Shown here piece by piece: positions 9,259 to 19,432 of a stretch of DNA of 64,000 nt (positions are counted from its first letter, which is position 1; every line of letters begins with the position of its first letter). The notes below the pieces were generated by a model that saw only the letters and a list, made by a program, of their open reading frames with translations, had not been told where the DNA came from and made no database searches. The stretch comes from Hydrogenophaga crocea (lineage in GTDB: Bacteria; Pseudomonadota; Gammaproteobacteria; Burkholderiales; Burkholderiaceae_C). The stretch is from the NCBI RefSeq assembly GCF_011388215.1, contig NZ_CP049989.1:2232001-2296000 (forward strand). The letters are read 5' to 3'. The position numbers and the translations under genes were made by a program.

Positions 9259-11037
9259 TCACTTCTTCTCGTTCTTGAGGCTTTCCTGCAAAGCCTTCAT
9301 CGGGTCTTCCTCGGTCGACGCCGCCGGCTCCTCTGCGGGCTTGAGCGGGTCGGCCTCGCCCTCGGCGGCCGGTTCTTCGTCTTCCGCCGGCGGCGCCATG
9401 TCCTGCAGCATTTCCTGCACGGTCTCGTTGTCGACCTTCACGGCCTGGCCGATGTGGCCCGTGACGAGGTTCGGGTAGGCGATGACCACCACCACCATGA
9501 TGATCTGCAGGATGATGAAGGCGATCGAACCCTTGTAGATCTGCGCCGTGGTCACCGCCGGGATCAGCTTGCCCGTGACCTTGTCGGTGTAGTCCTGCCG
9601 CGCGGCCACGCTGCGCAGGTAGAACAGCGCGAAGCCGAAGGGCGGCGTGAGGAACGAGGTCTGCAGGTTCATCGCGAGGATCACGCCGAACCAGATCAGG
9701 TCGATGTCCAGGCTCTGCGCCACCGGCGCCAGCAGCGGCACCACGATGAAGGCGATCTCGAAGAAGTCGATGAACATGCCCAGCACGAAGACCAGGAAGT
9801 TCACGAAGATCAGGAAGCCGAGCTGGCCGCCGGGCAGTTTGTCGAACAGGTGCTCGACCCAGATGTGGCCGTCGGCGGCGTTGAAGGTGAAGCTGAAGAC
9901 GGTGGAGCCGATCAGGATGAACAGCACGAAGATCGACAGCTTGGTGGTGTTCTCCATGGCTTCGCGCAGCAGCTTCATGCTGAGCGTGCGGCGGCCGGCC
10001 GCCATGATGAGCGCGCCCAGCGCGCCCATGGCGCCGCCTTCGGTGGGCGTGGCCACACCCAGGAAGATGGTGCCCAGCACCAGGAAGATCAGCACCAGCG
10101 GCGGGATGAGCACGAAGGTGACCTGCTCGGCCAGGCGCGAGAGCAGGCCCAGGCGCAACAGGCGGTTGAGCAGCGCAATCGCCAGCGCGAGCACCGAGCC
10201 CACGGTGATGGACATGATCACCACCTCGTCGCCGCCGGCCGCTATTTCGCGCCCGATCATGGGATTGATGATGGCCTCGTGCTGCGTGGACCAGTACCAG
10301 CTCGCGGCCGCGCACACGGCCAGCAGCACCAGCAGCGAGCGGTGGCCCGAGGCGCCGTTGGGCTCGGTGTAGATGCGCGCCTCGGGCGGCAGGGCGGGCA
10401 CCCACTTGGGCAGCACGATGGCCACGCCTGCGATGAAGAGCAGGTAGAGGCCCACGAGCATCAGGCCCGGGACCAGCGCGCCCGCGTACATGTCGCCCAC
10501 CGAGCGGCCGAGCTGGTCGGCCAGCACGATCAGCACCAGCGAGGGCGGGATGGCCTGCGCCAGCGTGCCCGACGCGGTGATGGTGCCCATGGCGATGGTG
10601 CGGTTGTAGCCGTAGCGCAGCATGATGGGCAGCGAGATCAGGCCCATGGAGATCACCGCGGCCGCGACCACACCGGTGGTGGCCGCGAGCAGCGCGCCCA
10701 CCAGCACCACGGCCACGGCCAGGCCGCCACGCACCGGCCCGAACACCTGGGCGATGGTGGAGAGCAGGTCCTCGGCCATGCGGCTGCGCTCGAGGATGAT
10801 GCCCATCAGCGTGAAAAAGGGAATGGCGAGCAGCGTGTCGTTCTGCATGATGCCGAACACGCGCAGCGGCAGGGCCTGGAACAGGTTGGACGGGAACAGC
10901 CCGACCTCCATGCCGATGTAGCCGAAGAACAGGCCGGTGGCGGCCAGCGAGAAGGCCACCGGAAAACCCGACAGCAGGAAGATCAGCAGGCCGCAGAACA
11001 GCAGCGGCACGAAGTTGGCGGTGATGAAGGCGGTCAT
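9259..11037 (-). CDS. dctM: TRAP transporter large permease (DctM-like)
   Basis: Large membrane subunit of a tripartite ATP-independent periplasmic transporter; uses the sodium gradient to import the ligand delivered by DctP. 592 residues with about 12-13 hydrophobic segments. Family motifs include [40 protein letters not shown] and [20 protein letters not shown]. It is longer than the usual ~430 because of an enlarged central loop (about 215-300) and an acidic Pro/Glu-rich cytosolic tail of roughly 60 residues ([20 protein letters not shown] onward). Operon with dctQ (11-base gap) and dctP upstream. Confidence 0.93.
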   Translation of the reverse strand: MTAFITANFVPLLFCGLLIFLLSGFPVAFSLAATGLFFGYIGMEVGLFPSNLFQALPLRVFGIMQNDTLLAIPFFTLMGIILERSRMAEDLLSTIAQVFGPVRGGLAVAVVLVGALLAATTGVVAAAVISMGLISLPIMLRYGYNRTIAMGTITASGTLAQAIPPSLVLIVLADQLGRSVGDMYAGALVPGLMLVGLYLLFIAGVAIVLPKWVPALPPEARIYTEPNGASGHRSLLVLLAVCAAASWYWSTQHEAIINPMIGREIAAGGDEVVIMSITVGSVLALAIALLNRLLRLGLLSRLAEQVTFVLIPPLVLIFLVLGTIFLGVATPTEGGAMGALGALIMAAGRRTLSMKLLREAMENTTKLSIFVLFILIGSTVFSFTFNAADGHIWVEHLFDKLPGGQLGFLIFVNFLVFVLGMFIDFFEIAFIVVPLLAPVAQSLDIDLIWFGVILAMNLQTSFLTPPFGFALFYLRSVAARQDYTDKVTGKLIPAVTTAQIYKGSIAFIILQIIMVVVVIAYPNLVTGHIGQAVKVDNETVQEMLQDMAPPAEDEEPAAEGEADPLKPAEEPAASTEEDPMKALQESLKNEKK

Positions 11038-11048
11038 GGCGGGCTCGC

Positions 11049-11645
11049 TCAGGCTTTGTTCTGGGCCGCGGCGTCGGCGGCGGAGAGTTCCTTGAGCAGG
11101 ACCTCGGTTTCGTCGGGCTCCTTGTGGGCCAGCACGTCAGGGCCGGCGCCGCTCAGGAAGGCCGCGCGCTTGATGATCTCGGACACGCCCTGCGCGAGCA
11201 GCACCGCGAAGCCCACGGGAATGAGCAGGTACACCGGCCAGCGGATCAGGCCGCCCGCGTTGGACGACATCTCGCCCGACACCCAGGCGCGCGCGAACAC
11301 GGGCCAGCCTTCGACGATGAGCATGAGGCACAGCGGCACCAGGCACACCACGATGCCGACGATGTCGACCCAGTTGCGGGTGCGTGCGCTGAATTTGGAC
11401 GACAGGAAGTCGATGCGCACATGGGCGTTGCGCAGGAAGGCGTAGCCGCCGCCGAGCATGAACACGGCCGCGAACAGGTACCACTGCACCTCGAGCCAGG
11501 CGTTGGAGCTGGTGCCGGCGACCTTGCGGACGATGGCGTTGCCGGCGCTGATGAGCGTGGCGGCGAGGACGAACCACATCATCGCGCGGCCGATCAGGTC
11601 GTTGATCCGGTCGATGAAGGCGGAGAGCTTGAGCAAGGCTTGCAT
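11049..11645 (-). CDS. dctQ: TRAP transporter small permease (DctQ-like)
   Basis: Small membrane subunit pairing with DctM. 198 residues, four transmembrane helices (about 20-38, 52-72, 92-112, 135-160). Typical motifs are EVQWYLFAAVFMLGGGYAFL and NAHVRIDFLSSKFSARTRNW. It precedes dctM and is separated from dctP by a terminator-like hairpin, so it is probably made in smaller amounts than the binding protein. Confidence 0.92.
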   Translation of the reverse strand: MQALLKLSAFIDRINDLIGRAMMWFVLAATLISAGNAIVRKVAGTSSNAWLEVQWYLFAAVFMLGGGYAFLRNAHVRIDFLSSKFSARTRNWVDIVGIVVCLVPLCLMLIVEGWPVFARAWVSGEMSSNAGGLIRWPVYLLIPVGFAVLLAQGVSEIIKRAAFLSGAGPDVLAHKEPDETEVLLKELSAADAAAQNKA

Positions 11646-11756
11646 GGGAAACCCCGGGGAAAGGGAGCGCCGACGGGAAAACCCGACAGTCTAGCAAGCC
11701 GAACCTGAGCATCAGCCAAAGCCCGACCGGCCGCCGCCGTGCGGCGCCACCGAACG

Positions 11757-11783
11757 AAAAAGGGCCCCGCTGCTGCGGGGCCC
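11757..11783 (-). terminator. Intrinsic terminator or attenuator between dctP and dctQ
   Basis: Read on the reverse strand, a perfect nine-pair GC stem (11775-11783 with 11762-11770, loop of four) is followed by five U. It lies 20 bases after the dctP stop and more than 100 bases before dctQ. It probably makes the binding protein's message more abundant than the permeases' by partial termination. Confidence 0.75.
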
Positions 11784-11802
11784 GCGACCGACCGGCCAGG
11801 GC

Positions 11803-12882
11803 TCAGAGCTTGGCCGACTGCATGTAGCGGTCGAACTGCGCCTCGGCGAAGCGGAACCAGAGGTTCTGGTCGCGCCGGAAGTTCGCGTAGTCGGTGTAGA
11901 TCTTCTTCCAGTTGGGGTTCGAGGCGCTGAGCTCGCTGTACAGCGCCATCGATTCCTTGAAGGCCAGGTCCATCACCGGCTTGGGGAAGGCCAGCACCTT
12001 GGCGCCGGCCGCCACCAGCCGCTTGAGCGCCGCGGGGTTGCGCGCGTCGTAGCGGGCCTGCATGACCGTGTGGGCGTGCGCCGTGGCGTTCTCGACGATG
12101 GCCTTGTTCTCGGGCGACAGCGCGTTGTACGCGGCCTTGTTGATGTAGAACTCGAGCTGCGCGCCGCCTTCCCACCAGCCGGGGTAGTAGTAGTTCTTGG
12201 CGACCTTCTGGAAGCCCAGCTTCTCGTCGTCGTAGGGGCCGATCCATTCGGTGGCGTCGATGGTGCCCTTCTCGAGCGCCTGATAGATCTCGCCGCCAGG
12301 GATGTTCTGCGGCACGCCGCCCATGCGCGTGAGCACCTTGCCGGCGAAGCCGCCGATGCGCATCTTCAGGCCCTTGAGGTCGGCCGCCGTCTTGATTTCC
12401 TTGCGGTACCAGCCGCCCATCTGCGAGCCGGTGTTGCCGCCCGGGAAGTTCACGATGTTGTACTGGTCGTAGAACTCGCGGAACAGCTTCAGGCCGTTGC
12501 CGTCGTACATCCAGGCCGTGAGCTGGCGGCTGTTGAGGCCGAAGGGGATCGCCGTGGCGAGCGCGAAGGTGTCGTCCTTGCCGAAGAAGTAGTACGGCGC
12601 CGTGTGGCCCGCCTCCACCGTCCCGGCCTGCACCGCGTCCACCACACCGAAGGCCGGCACCAGTTCGCCGGGCGCGTGCACCGTGACCTCGAACTTGCCG
12701 CCCGACATGGCCTTGACCGACTGCGCGAACACGTCGGCCGCGCCGTGGATGGTGTCCAGGGCCTTGGGGAAGCTGGAGGTCAGGCGCCAGCGGATGGCGG
12801 CCTGGGCGTGAACGGCGGGTGCCGCGCCGGCCGCGAGCACGCTGGCGATTCCGGCATGCCGGATGAGAGAACGACGATCCAT
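11803..12882 (-). CDS. dctP: TRAP transporter substrate-binding protein (DctP/TakP-like)
   Basis: Periplasmic receptor of the TRAP system, 359 residues. The signal peptide has a twin-arginine-like start (MDRRSLIRHAGIASVLAAG) and cleaves near VHAQA. The body follows the TakP branch, whose characterised members bind 2-keto acids or lactate-type ligands as dimers: GGNTGSQMGGWYRKEI, KMRIGGFAGKVLTRMGGVPQ, and DATEWIGPYDDEKLGF. The conserved carboxylate-binding arginine is in LKMRIGG. A 2-oxo- or hydroxy-monocarboxylate ligand is therefore likely by family, not shown here. The first gene of dctPQM. Confidence 0.92.
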   Translation of the reverse strand: MDRRSLIRHAGIASVLAAGAAPAVHAQAAIRWRLTSSFPKALDTIHGAADVFAQSVKAMSGGKFEVTVHAPGELVPAFGVVDAVQAGTVEAGHTAPYYFFGKDDTFALATAIPFGLNSRQLTAWMYDGNGLKLFREFYDQYNIVNFPGGNTGSQMGGWYRKEIKTAADLKGLKMRIGGFAGKVLTRMGGVPQNIPGGEIYQALEKGTIDATEWIGPYDDEKLGFQKVAKNYYYPGWWEGGAQLEFYINKAAYNALSPENKAIVENATAHAHTVMQARYDARNPAALKRLVAAGAKVLAFPKPVMDLAFKESMALYSELSASNPNWKKIYTDYANFRRDQNLWFRFAEAQFDRYMQSAKL

Positions 12883-13030
12883 TGTTTCAACTCCGTGGTT
12901 TGTATGGCTGGGCCCGCCGTCGTGCAGCGGGTGCCCCCTGTGGGCCGCGCCATTCTAGGAAGCGCCCGCAGGCGTTCCGCACGGGTTTTCCCTCGCCGGA
13001 CAGCGAGGACTTACCCCAATGGGGCAGGCC

Positions 13031-14962
13031 TCAGGCCACGACCTTCAGGCCCGATGCACCATCGAGGAGCGCACCGAAGCGCGCGCGCACCGAGGCCTCG
13101 ATGCCTGCCGCGTCCAGGCCCTGCTGCGCCAGCAGCTTGCCCGGGTCGCCGTGCTCGGTGAACACGTCGGCCAGGCCCAGCGTCAGCACCGGCAGCGTGA
13201 AGCCTTCGGCCTGCAGCGCCTCCATCACGGCGCTGCCCGCGCCGCCCATGACGCAGCCCTCTTCCACCGTGACGATGGCCTCGTGCGTGCGCGCGAGATC
13301 GCGCAGCAGATCGAGGTCGAGCGGCTTGGCCCAGCGCATGTTGGCCACGCTCGCGTGCAGCTTCTCGCCCGCGGCGAGCGCGGGGTAGAGCAAGGTGCCG
13401 AAGGCCAGGATGGCGATGCCGCGGCCCTGGCGGCGCAGCTCGCCCTTGCCGAAGGGCAGCGGCTCCAGGCCCGCGGGCTGGGCCGCGCCCACGCCGGCGC
13501 CGCGCGGGTAGCGCACGGCCACCGGGTGGTCCTGTGCAAAGGCGCTGGACAAGAGCTGGCGGCACTCGGCCTCGTCGGCCGGGCAGGCCACCGAGACGTT
13601 GGGGATGCAGCGCAGGTAGGCGATGTCGTAGGCGCCCGCGTGGGTCGCGCCATCGGCGCCCACCAGGCCCGCGCGGTCGAGCGCGAACACCACCGGCAGG
13701 TTCTGCAGCGCCACGTCGTGGATCAGCTGGTCGTAGGCGCGTTGCAGGAAGGTGGAGTAGATCGCCACCACCGGCTTCAGGCCCTCGCAGGCCAGGCCCG
13801 CGGCGAAGGTCACGGCGTGCTGCTCGGCGATGCCGACGTCGAAGTAGCGGCCGGGGAAGCGGCGCTCGAACTCCACCATGCCCGAGCCTTCGCGCATCGC
13901 AGGCGTGATGCCCACCAGGCGCTGGTCGGCCGCGGCCATGTCGCACAGCCATTGGCCGAACACCTGGGTGAAGGTGGGCTTGGGCGGCGTGGCGGGTTTG
14001 GTCAGGCCCACGGCCGGGTCGAACTTGCCCGGGCCGTGGTAGGCCACGGGATCGGCCTCGGCGAGCTTGTAGCCCTGGCCCTTCTTCGTGACCACGTGCA
14101 GGAACTGGGGGCCCTCGTCGTTGTCGAGCAGCTGGCGGATGTTCTCCAGCGTGGGCACCAGCGAATCGAGGTCGTGGCCGTCGATGGGGCCGATGTAGTT
14201 GAAGCCGAACTTCTCGAACAGCGTGGCCGGCACCACCATGCCCTTGGCCTGCTCCTCGAGCCGCTTGGCGAGCTCGAACAGCGGCGGTGCGCCCTTGAGC
14301 ACCTGCTTGCCCACGTGCTTGGCCGCGGCATAGAAGCGCCCGCTCATGAGCTGCGCGAGGTAGCGGTTGAGCGCGCCCACGGGCGGCGAGATCGACATGT
14401 CGTTGTCGTTGAGCACCACCAGCAGGCGGCCGTCGGCCACGCCCGCGTTGTTGAGCGCCTCGAAGGCCATGCCCGCGGTCATGGCACCGTCGCCGATGAT
14501 GGCCACGGCGCGGCGGCTCTCGCCCTTGGCCTTGGCCGCCATGGCCATGCCCAGCGCGGCCGAGATGCTGGTGGACGAGTGCGCGGTGCCGAAGGTGTCG
14601 TAGGGGCTTTCGTCGCGCCGCGGGAAACCGCTGATGCCGCCGAGCTGGCGCAGCGTGTGCATGCGATCGCGCCGGCCCGTGAGGATCTTGTGCGGGTAGG
14701 TCTGGTGGCCCACGTCCCACACCAGCCGGTCTTCGGGCGTGTTGAACACGTAGTGCAGCGCGATCGTGAGCTCCACCGTGCCGAGGTTGGAGCTGAGGTG
14801 GCCACCGGTGCGCGCCACGCTGTGCAGCAGGTACTGGCGCAGCTCGCGCGCCAGCGGCGCGAGCTGGGCGCGCGGCAGGCGGCGCAGATCGGCCGGCGAA
14901 TCGACGCGGTCGAGCAGTTCGGTGGCGGGGGCCTGGGTCGACGGATCGTGGTTCGCGTTCAT
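13031..14962 (-). CDS. dxs: 1-deoxy-D-xylulose-5-phosphate synthase
   Basis: Thiamine-diphosphate enzyme joining pyruvate and glyceraldehyde 3-phosphate, the first step of the MEP isoprenoid pathway. About 643 residues. Visible signatures: [36 protein letters not shown], the ThDP motif [18 protein letters not shown], and the C-terminal [15 protein letters not shown]. The ATG at 14962 ([10 protein letters not shown]) is taken instead of an in-frame start 42 codons earlier because the upstream residues overlap ispA and look like frame-shadow sequence. It is the last gene of xseB-ispA-dxs; 16 bases separate it from ispA. Confidence 0.97.
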   Translation of the reverse strand: MNANHDPSTQAPATELLDRVDSPADLRRLPRAQLAPLARELRQYLLHSVARTGGHLSSNLGTVELTIALHYVFNTPEDRLVWDVGHQTYPHKILTGRRDRMHTLRQLGGISGFPRRDESPYDTFGTAHSSTSISAALGMAMAAKAKGESRRAVAIIGDGAMTAGMAFEALNNAGVADGRLLVVLNDNDMSISPPVGALNRYLAQLMSGRFYAAAKHVGKQVLKGAPPLFELAKRLEEQAKGMVVPATLFEKFGFNYIGPIDGHDLDSLVPTLENIRQLLDNDEGPQFLHVVTKKGQGYKLAEADPVAYHGPGKFDPAVGLTKPATPPKPTFTQVFGQWLCDMAAADQRLVGITPAMREGSGMVEFERRFPGRYFDVGIAEQHAVTFAAGLACEGLKPVVAIYSTFLQRAYDQLIHDVALQNLPVVFALDRAGLVGADGATHAGAYDIAYLRCIPNVSVACPADEAECRQLLSSAFAQDHPVAVRYPRGAGVGAAQPAGLEPLPFGKGELRRQGRGIAILAFGTLLYPALAAGEKLHASVANMRWAKPLDLDLLRDLARTHEAIVTVEEGCVMGGAGSAVMEALQAEGFTLPVLTLGLADVFTEHGDPGKLLAQQGLDAAGIEASVRARFGALLDGASGLKVVA

Positions 14963-14978
14963 GTGGCGTTGCCCCGGT

Positions 14979-15878
14979 TCAGGAGTTGCGTTGGCCCACC
15001 CAGTCGGCCAGGGCGTGCAGCGTGCCGGTCTCGGCCAGGCCGCTGCGGCGCAAGGCCTCGTGGGCCTGGGCGAGCGCGGCGTCGGCATAGGCCTGGGCGC
15101 CCGCGAGCCCCAGCAGGGAGACGAAGGTGGGCTTGTCGGCCGCCGCGTCCTTGCCCGCGGTCTTGCCGAGCGTGGCGGAATCGGCGGTCACGTCGAGGAT
15201 GTCGTCGACCACCTGGAAGGCCAGGCCCAGGCGGGCACCGTAATCGGTGAGCGCGGCCAGGGCGGGGGCACCCACCGTGCCCGTGGCGGCGCCCATGGTG
15301 ACGCTGGCCTGCAGCAGCGCGCCGGTCTTTCGGCGGTGCATGGCCTCGAGCGAGGGCTGGTCGAGCGCAATGCCCACGCTCGCGAGGTCCACGGCCTGGC
15401 CGCCGGCCATGCCGTCGGCGCCGGCCGCGAGCGCGAGCAGCCGGCACAGCCGCGCGCTCATGGCGTCGGGCAGACTGCCCTCGCCGGGCACCAGCAGCTC
15501 GAAGGCCAGGGCCTGCAGCGCGTCGCCCGCGAGCAGCGCCTGGGCTTCGCCGAACTTCACGTGCACCGTGGGTTTGCCCCGGCGCAGCACGTCGTTGTCC
15601 ATGCAGGGCATGTCGTCGTGCACCAGCGAGTAGGCGTGGATCAGCTCGACCGCGCAGGCCGCGCGCATCGCGGCCTCGGCGTGGCCCTGCACCGCGGCGC
15701 TGGTGGCCAGCACCAGCAGCGGGCGCAGCCGCTTGCCGCCGTCGAGCACGGCGTAGCGCATGGCCTCGCCCAGGCCGGCGGGGGCGTCGGCGGGCACGAA
15801 GCGCGAGAGCGCCTGCTCGACCGCGGCCTGCTGCGCGGCGCGCCAGTCGGCGAAGGAGGCCAGCACTGCGGCCGTCAT
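14979..15878 (-). CDS. ispA: Farnesyl diphosphate synthase (short-chain polyprenyl synthase)
   Basis: Condenses DMAPP/GPP with IPP to give farnesyl diphosphate for ubiquinone, undecaprenol and quinone side chains. 299 residues. The first aspartate-rich motif is [20 protein letters not shown] and the second is [11 protein letters not shown]; the entry motif is [12 protein letters not shown]. The two residues between the Asp pair of the first motif (MP) match the bacterial FPP synthase type. Its ATG overlaps the xseB stop by four bases (15875-15878), so translation is coupled. Confidence 0.95.
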   Translation of the reverse strand: MTAAVLASFADWRAAQQAAVEQALSRFVPADAPAGLGEAMRYAVLDGGKRLRPLLVLATSAAVQGHAEAAMRAACAVELIHAYSLVHDDMPCMDNDVLRRGKPTVHVKFGEAQALLAGDALQALAFELLVPGEGSLPDAMSARLCRLLALAAGADGMAGGQAVDLASVGIALDQPSLEAMHRRKTGALLQASVTMGAATGTVGAPALAALTDYGARLGLAFQVVDDILDVTADSATLGKTAGKDAAADKPTFVSLLGLAGAQAYADAALAQAHEALRRSGLAETGTLHALADWVGQRNS

Positions 15879-16126
15879 GCGGCGTCCCAGGGTTGCGTGC
15901 GTCCGGCCTCGAAGACCTGGATCTGCTGCTCCACCGCCTGCAGGCGGTCGCGGCAGAAGGCCAGCAGTTCGGCGCCGCGCTGGTAGCGCGCGAGCAACTG
16001 CTCCAGCGGCAGCTGGCCGGCGTCGAGCTGGGCCACGAGCTGCTCGAGCTCCTGCAGAGCGGCCTCGTAGCTCTCGGCCACGGGGGCATTCGATGGGGCG
16101 GCGGCGCGGGTTGTCGAAGGGGGCAT
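15875..16126 (-). CDS. xseB: Exodeoxyribonuclease VII small subunit
   Basis: Small subunit of ExoVII, which degrades single-stranded DNA. 83 residues, the family length, with the coiled-coil signature [20 protein letters not shown] then [20 protein letters not shown]. The ATG at 16126 is chosen over far upstream in-frame starts, which would extend through the Rieske promoter region. First gene of the xseB-ispA-dxs operon conserved in many proteobacteria. Confidence 0.95.
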   Translation of the reverse strand: MPPSTTRAAAPSNAPVAESYEAALQELEQLVAQLDAGQLPLEQLLARYQRGAELLAFCRDRLQAVEQQIQVFEAGRTQPWDAA

Positions 16127-16224
16127 GAGCGGATCGAGCGACACCCCCGGGGGTGGGGGCGGCAAAGCGGCGATTCTAACGAGCCACCCACGATGGACGG
16201 CCCGGATCTCCTCTGCATGGGGGG

Positions 16225-16271
16225 TACAATCCGGCCTCTTTTTTTTCCGAAACGACGGGTCCTTTGGACCC
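16225..16271 (+). promoter_or_regulatory. Promoter -10 and leader hairpin before the Rieske gene
   Basis: TACAAT at 16225-16230 is a good -10 element, with no convincing -35. It would start a leader of about 130 bases containing eight T (16239-16246) and a six-pair hairpin GGGTCC-TTT-GGACCC (16257-16271). No known riboswitch is recognised in the 244-base gap between xseB and the oxygenase. Confidence 0.45.
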
Positions 16272-16370
16272 GGAGGGACGCACCACTTCACCCTTCCCGC
16301 GCGAATTCGTCTGACGAGCACAGCGCTTACCCTGCCCCTTCATAGGGGGAGTCTTCAGGTCCAGGACGCC

Positions 16371-17531
16371 ATGTCTGATTTGAGTCTTCAACTGCAGCAG
16401 GCCAAAAGCCAACTTTCCGTATCGAGCTATTTCGACCAGGCGCTGTTCCAGCGCGAACTGGAGACGATCTTTCAGCGGGGGCCCCGGTATGTGGGGCACG
16501 CTCTCTCGGTGCCCGACACGGGCGACTACTTCACCCTGCCGCAAGAGGCCGACGGCCGCGCGCTGCTGCGCACGCCGTCAGGCATCGAGCTGGTGTCCAA
16601 CGTGTGCCGGCACCGCCAGGCCGTGATGCTCAAGGGCCGTGGCAACCTCGGTGAAACGCGCGCCGGCCATGCGGGCGGCAACATCGTGTGCCCGCTGCAC
16701 CGCTGGACCTACAGCGGCACGAACACACCCCGCGGCGGCGGCCCGGCCGGCCAGCTGCTGGGCGCGCCGCACTTCCAGCACGACCCCTGCCTGAACCTCA
16801 ACAACTACAAGCTGCGCGAGTGGAACGGCCTGCTGTTCGAGGACAACGGCGTCGACATCGCGGCCGACCTCGCGAACATGGGCCCGCTCCAGCAACTGAG
16901 CTTCGAGGGCATGGTGCTCGACCACGTCGAGCTGCACGAGTGCAACTACAACTGGAAGACCTTCATCGAGGTCTACCTCGAGGACTACCACGTGGGCCCG
17001 TTCCACCCGGGGCTGGGCAACTTCGTCACCTGCGAAGACCTGCGCTGGGAATTCAAGCCCGAGTACTCGGTGCAGACCGTGGGCGCGCAGAACCTGCTGG
17101 GCAAGGCCGGCAGCCCGACCTACCAGCGCTGGCACGACGTGCTCATGCGCTACCGCGAGGGCGTGCTGCCCGAGCACGGCGCCATCTGGCTCACGTACTA
17201 CCCGCACATCATGGTCGAGTGGTACCCGCACGTGCTGACCGTCTCCACGCTGCACCCGATCAGCGTGGACAAGACGCTCAACATGGTGGCCTTCTTCTAC
17301 CCCGAGGAAATCGCCGCCTTCGAGCGCGAGTTCGTCGAGGCGCAGCGTGCCGCCTACATGGAAACCTGCATCGAGGACGACGAGATCGCCGAGCGCATGG
17401 ACGCGGGCCGCAAGGCCCTGCTCGCGCGCGGCGACAACGAGGTCGGCCCCTACCAGAGCCCCATGGAAGACGGCATGCAGCACTTCCACGAGTGGTACCG
17501 CGGCAAGATGGGCACGGGGTATCCGGGTTGA
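16371..17531 (+). CDS. Rieske ring-hydroxylating oxygenase, alpha-subunit type
   Basis: Terminal oxygenase of 386 residues. The [2Fe-2S] Rieske motif is VCRHRQAVML (Cys-X-His) and CPLHRWTYSG (Cys-X2-His), residues about 81-120. The C-terminal catalytic domain carries a mononuclear iron site with the D-X2-H-X4-H-like stretch EDYHVGPFHPGLGNF. The start MSDLSLQLQQAK is chosen because the in-frame sequence upstream is the leader region. No ferredoxin, reductase or beta-subunit gene is nearby, so electrons must come from a partner elsewhere. The substrate is unknown. Confidence 0.85.
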   Translation: MSDLSLQLQQAKSQLSVSSYFDQALFQRELETIFQRGPRYVGHALSVPDTGDYFTLPQEADGRALLRTPSGIELVSNVCRHRQAVMLKGRGNLGETRAGHAGGNIVCPLHRWTYSGTNTPRGGGPAGQLLGAPHFQHDPCLNLNNYKLREWNGLLFEDNGVDIAADLANMGPLQQLSFEGMVLDHVELHECNYNWKTFIEVYLEDYHVGPFHPGLGNFVTCEDLRWEFKPEYSVQTVGAQNLLGKAGSPTYQRWHDVLMRYREGVLPEHGAIWLTYYPHIMVEWYPHVLTVSTLHPISVDKTLNMVAFFYPEEIAAFEREFVEAQRAAYMETCIEDDEIAERMDAGRKALLARGDNEVGPYQSPMEDGMQHFHEWYRGKMGTGYPG

Positions 17532-17620
17532 GCTGGTTTCGCCGCCGGGCCGCCCCAAGGCGAAACGCGCCCCCTCGGGGGGCAGCGACCCGCGCAGCGG
17601 CGGAGCGTGGGGGCTAACGG

Positions 17621-18511
17621 ATGCAAGCACTCTGGATGCTGCTGGCATCCTTCTTCTTCGCGAGCATGGGGGTGTGCATCAAGCTCGCGTCCGCGCACTT
17701 CAACCCCTTCGAGATCGTGGCCTACCGCGGTCTCGTGGGCATGTTGTTTCTCTGGGGCTTCACGCGCTGGAAGGGCATTTCGCTGGCCACGCAGGTGCCG
17801 CTGATGCACCTGTGGCGCAGCGTGGTGGGCACCATTTCGCTGACCGCGTGGTTCTACGCCATCGCCGTGCTGCCGCTGGCCACGGCCATGACGCTCAACT
17901 ACATGAGCAGCGTGTGGATCGCCACTTTCCTGCTCGGCGGCGCGGTGCTGGTGCAGGGGCGCGACGCGCCGATCCGCGAGCAGGCCCCGGTCTTCCTCAC
18001 CGTCATCGCCGGCTTCGCGGGCGTGGCCATGCTGCTGCGCCCGAGCTTCAACGAATCCCAGGCGCTGGGCGGCCTGGTGGGCCTGCTCTCGGGCCTGTTC
18101 GCGGCGCTGGCCTACCTGCAGGTGGCGGCGCTGTCCAAGGTGGGCGAGCCCGAGTCGCGCACGGTGTTCTATTTCTCGCTCGGCGCCGTGGTGGCCGGCC
18201 TGCTCGGCATGCTGTTCTCGGGCGTGTCGCCGCTGCGCTGGCCGAGCGCGCTGTGGCTGCTGCCGATCGGCCTGCTCGCGGTGTTCGGCCAGCTCTGCAT
18301 GACGCGTGCGTACTCGCGCGGCGCGACGATGGTGGTGGCCAACCTGCAGTACTCGGGCATCGTGTTCGCGGCCCTGTTCAGCGTCACGCTGTTCGGCGAC
18401 CGGCTGCCCCTGATCGGCTGGCTGGGCATGGGCCTGATCGTGCTCAGCGGCATTGCGGCCACCGCGCTGCGGGCGCGCACCGTGCCGCGCAGCCCGGCCG
18501 AAGAGCCCTGA
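17621..18511 (+). CDS. EamA/DMT-family transporter
   Basis: Drug/metabolite-type permease of 296 residues with ten predicted helices in two EamA repeats (about 1-135 and 148-290). Visible features: the opening MQALWMLLASFFFASMGVCI, a conserved glutamate in FEIVAYRGLVGMLFL, and in the second repeat RAYSRGATMVVANLQYSGIV. Members export or import amino acids, nucleosides or small metabolites; the cargo cannot be told here. It is 89 bases downstream of the Rieske gene. Confidence 0.85.
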   Translation: MQALWMLLASFFFASMGVCIKLASAHFNPFEIVAYRGLVGMLFLWGFTRWKGISLATQVPLMHLWRSVVGTISLTAWFYAIAVLPLATAMTLNYMSSVWIATFLLGGAVLVQGRDAPIREQAPVFLTVIAGFAGVAMLLRPSFNESQALGGLVGLLSGLFAALAYLQVAALSKVGEPESRTVFYFSLGAVVAGLLGMLFSGVSPLRWPSALWLLPIGLLAVFGQLCMTRAYSRGATMVVANLQYSGIVFAALFSVTLFGDRLPLIGWLGMGLIVLSGIAATALRARTVPRSPAEEP

Positions 18512-18580
18512 CGCGCACCCCTGCGGCCCCGCAGGAAAGCCCGGGCGGGCGGGTCCGCCGATGTGCTCCACAATCGGCCC

Positions 18581-19432
18581 ATGTTCGCCACCCTGATCCA
18601 GCCCCTTGAACTGCAGGCGCTGCGCGACGCCGGAACCCCGGTGCTCGTGCTGGACTGCAGCTTCGACCTCATGAACCCGGCCGCCGGCCGCGCGATGTTC
18701 GAGGCCGAGCACCTGCCCGGCTCGCTGCACGTGGACCTGGACCTCGACCTGAGCGAGAAGGGCCGCCCGGCCAGCGAGGGCCGCCATCCCCTGCCCTCGC
18801 GCGAGGCCTTCGCGCGCCGCATGGCCGCACTGGGCCTGTCGCGCGGCCAGCAGGTGGTGGTGCTCGACCGCCAGGGCATCGCCACCAGCGGGCGCCTGTG
18901 GTGGATGCTGCGCTGGTGCGGCCACGCGGCCGTGGCGGTGCTCGACGGCGGCCTCGCGGCCTGGAAGGCCGCGGGCGGTGCGGTGGCCAGCGGCCCCGCG
19001 CAGCCCGGCCCCGCGGGCGACTTCGCCGTGGGCGAGAGCCTGAGCCCGGCGCTCGACACCGCGGGCCTGCTGGCCCGCCTGGGCCGCGCCGACACCACGG
19101 TGATCGACGCCCGCGCCGCCGCGCGCTTTCGCGGCGAGGTCGAGCCGCTCGATCCGGTGGCCGGCCACGTGCCCGGCGCGCTCAACCGCCCCTTCGGCGA
19201 CAACCTGCTGCCCGACGGCCGCTTCAAGCCCGCCGCGCAACTGCGCGCCGAGTTCGCGGCCCTGCTCGGCCAGCGCGACCCGGCGGGCGTGGTGCACCAG
19301 TGCGGCAGCGGCGTGAGCGCCGTGCCCAATCTGCTCGCCATGCACATCGCCGGCCTGGGCAACACCGCGCTCTACCCCGGCAGCTGGAGCGCCTGGTGCA
19401 ACACCGAGGGCACACCGCGTGCACGAGGCTGA
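18581..19432 (+). CDS. Two-domain sulfurtransferase (3-mercaptopyruvate/thiosulfate type)
   Basis: Transfers sulfane sulfur from thiosulfate or 3-mercaptopyruvate to cyanide or thiol acceptors. 283 residues in two rhodanese domains: an inactive N-terminal one (about 1-125, ending GGLAAWKAAGG) and a catalytic C-terminal one with active-site Cys241 in the loop HQCGSGVSAVPN. The loop C-G-S-G-V-S is closer to mercaptopyruvate sulfurtransferases (C-G-S/T-G-V-T) than to the C-R-K-G-T loop of thiosulfate enzymes. The ATG at 18581 is preferred to a GTG six codons earlier. Its end overlaps the histidine-kinase start by 14 bases. Confidence 0.85.
   Translation: MFATLIQPLELQALRDAGTPVLVLDCSFDLMNPAAGRAMFEAEHLPGSLHVDLDLDLSEKGRPASEGRHPLPSREAFARRMAALGLSRGQQVVVLDRQGIATSGRLWWMLRWCGHAAVAVLDGGLAAWKAAGGAVASGPAQPGPAGDFAVGESLSPALDTAGLLARLGRADTTVIDARAAARFRGEVEPLDPVAGHVPGALNRPFGDNLLPDGRFKPAAQLRAEFAALLGQRDPAGVVHQCGSGVSAVPNLLAMHIAGLGNTALYPGSWSAWCNTEGTPRARG

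Noticed and set aside
12960..13025. Hairpin after dxs as a terminator
   Set aside because: The stem CCTCGC/GCGAGG is followed by GAAAACC on the reverse strand, not by U.
13034..15250. Forward frame of 743 codons opposite dxs and ispA
   Set aside because: Antisense shadow; both reverse-strand genes are unmistakable.
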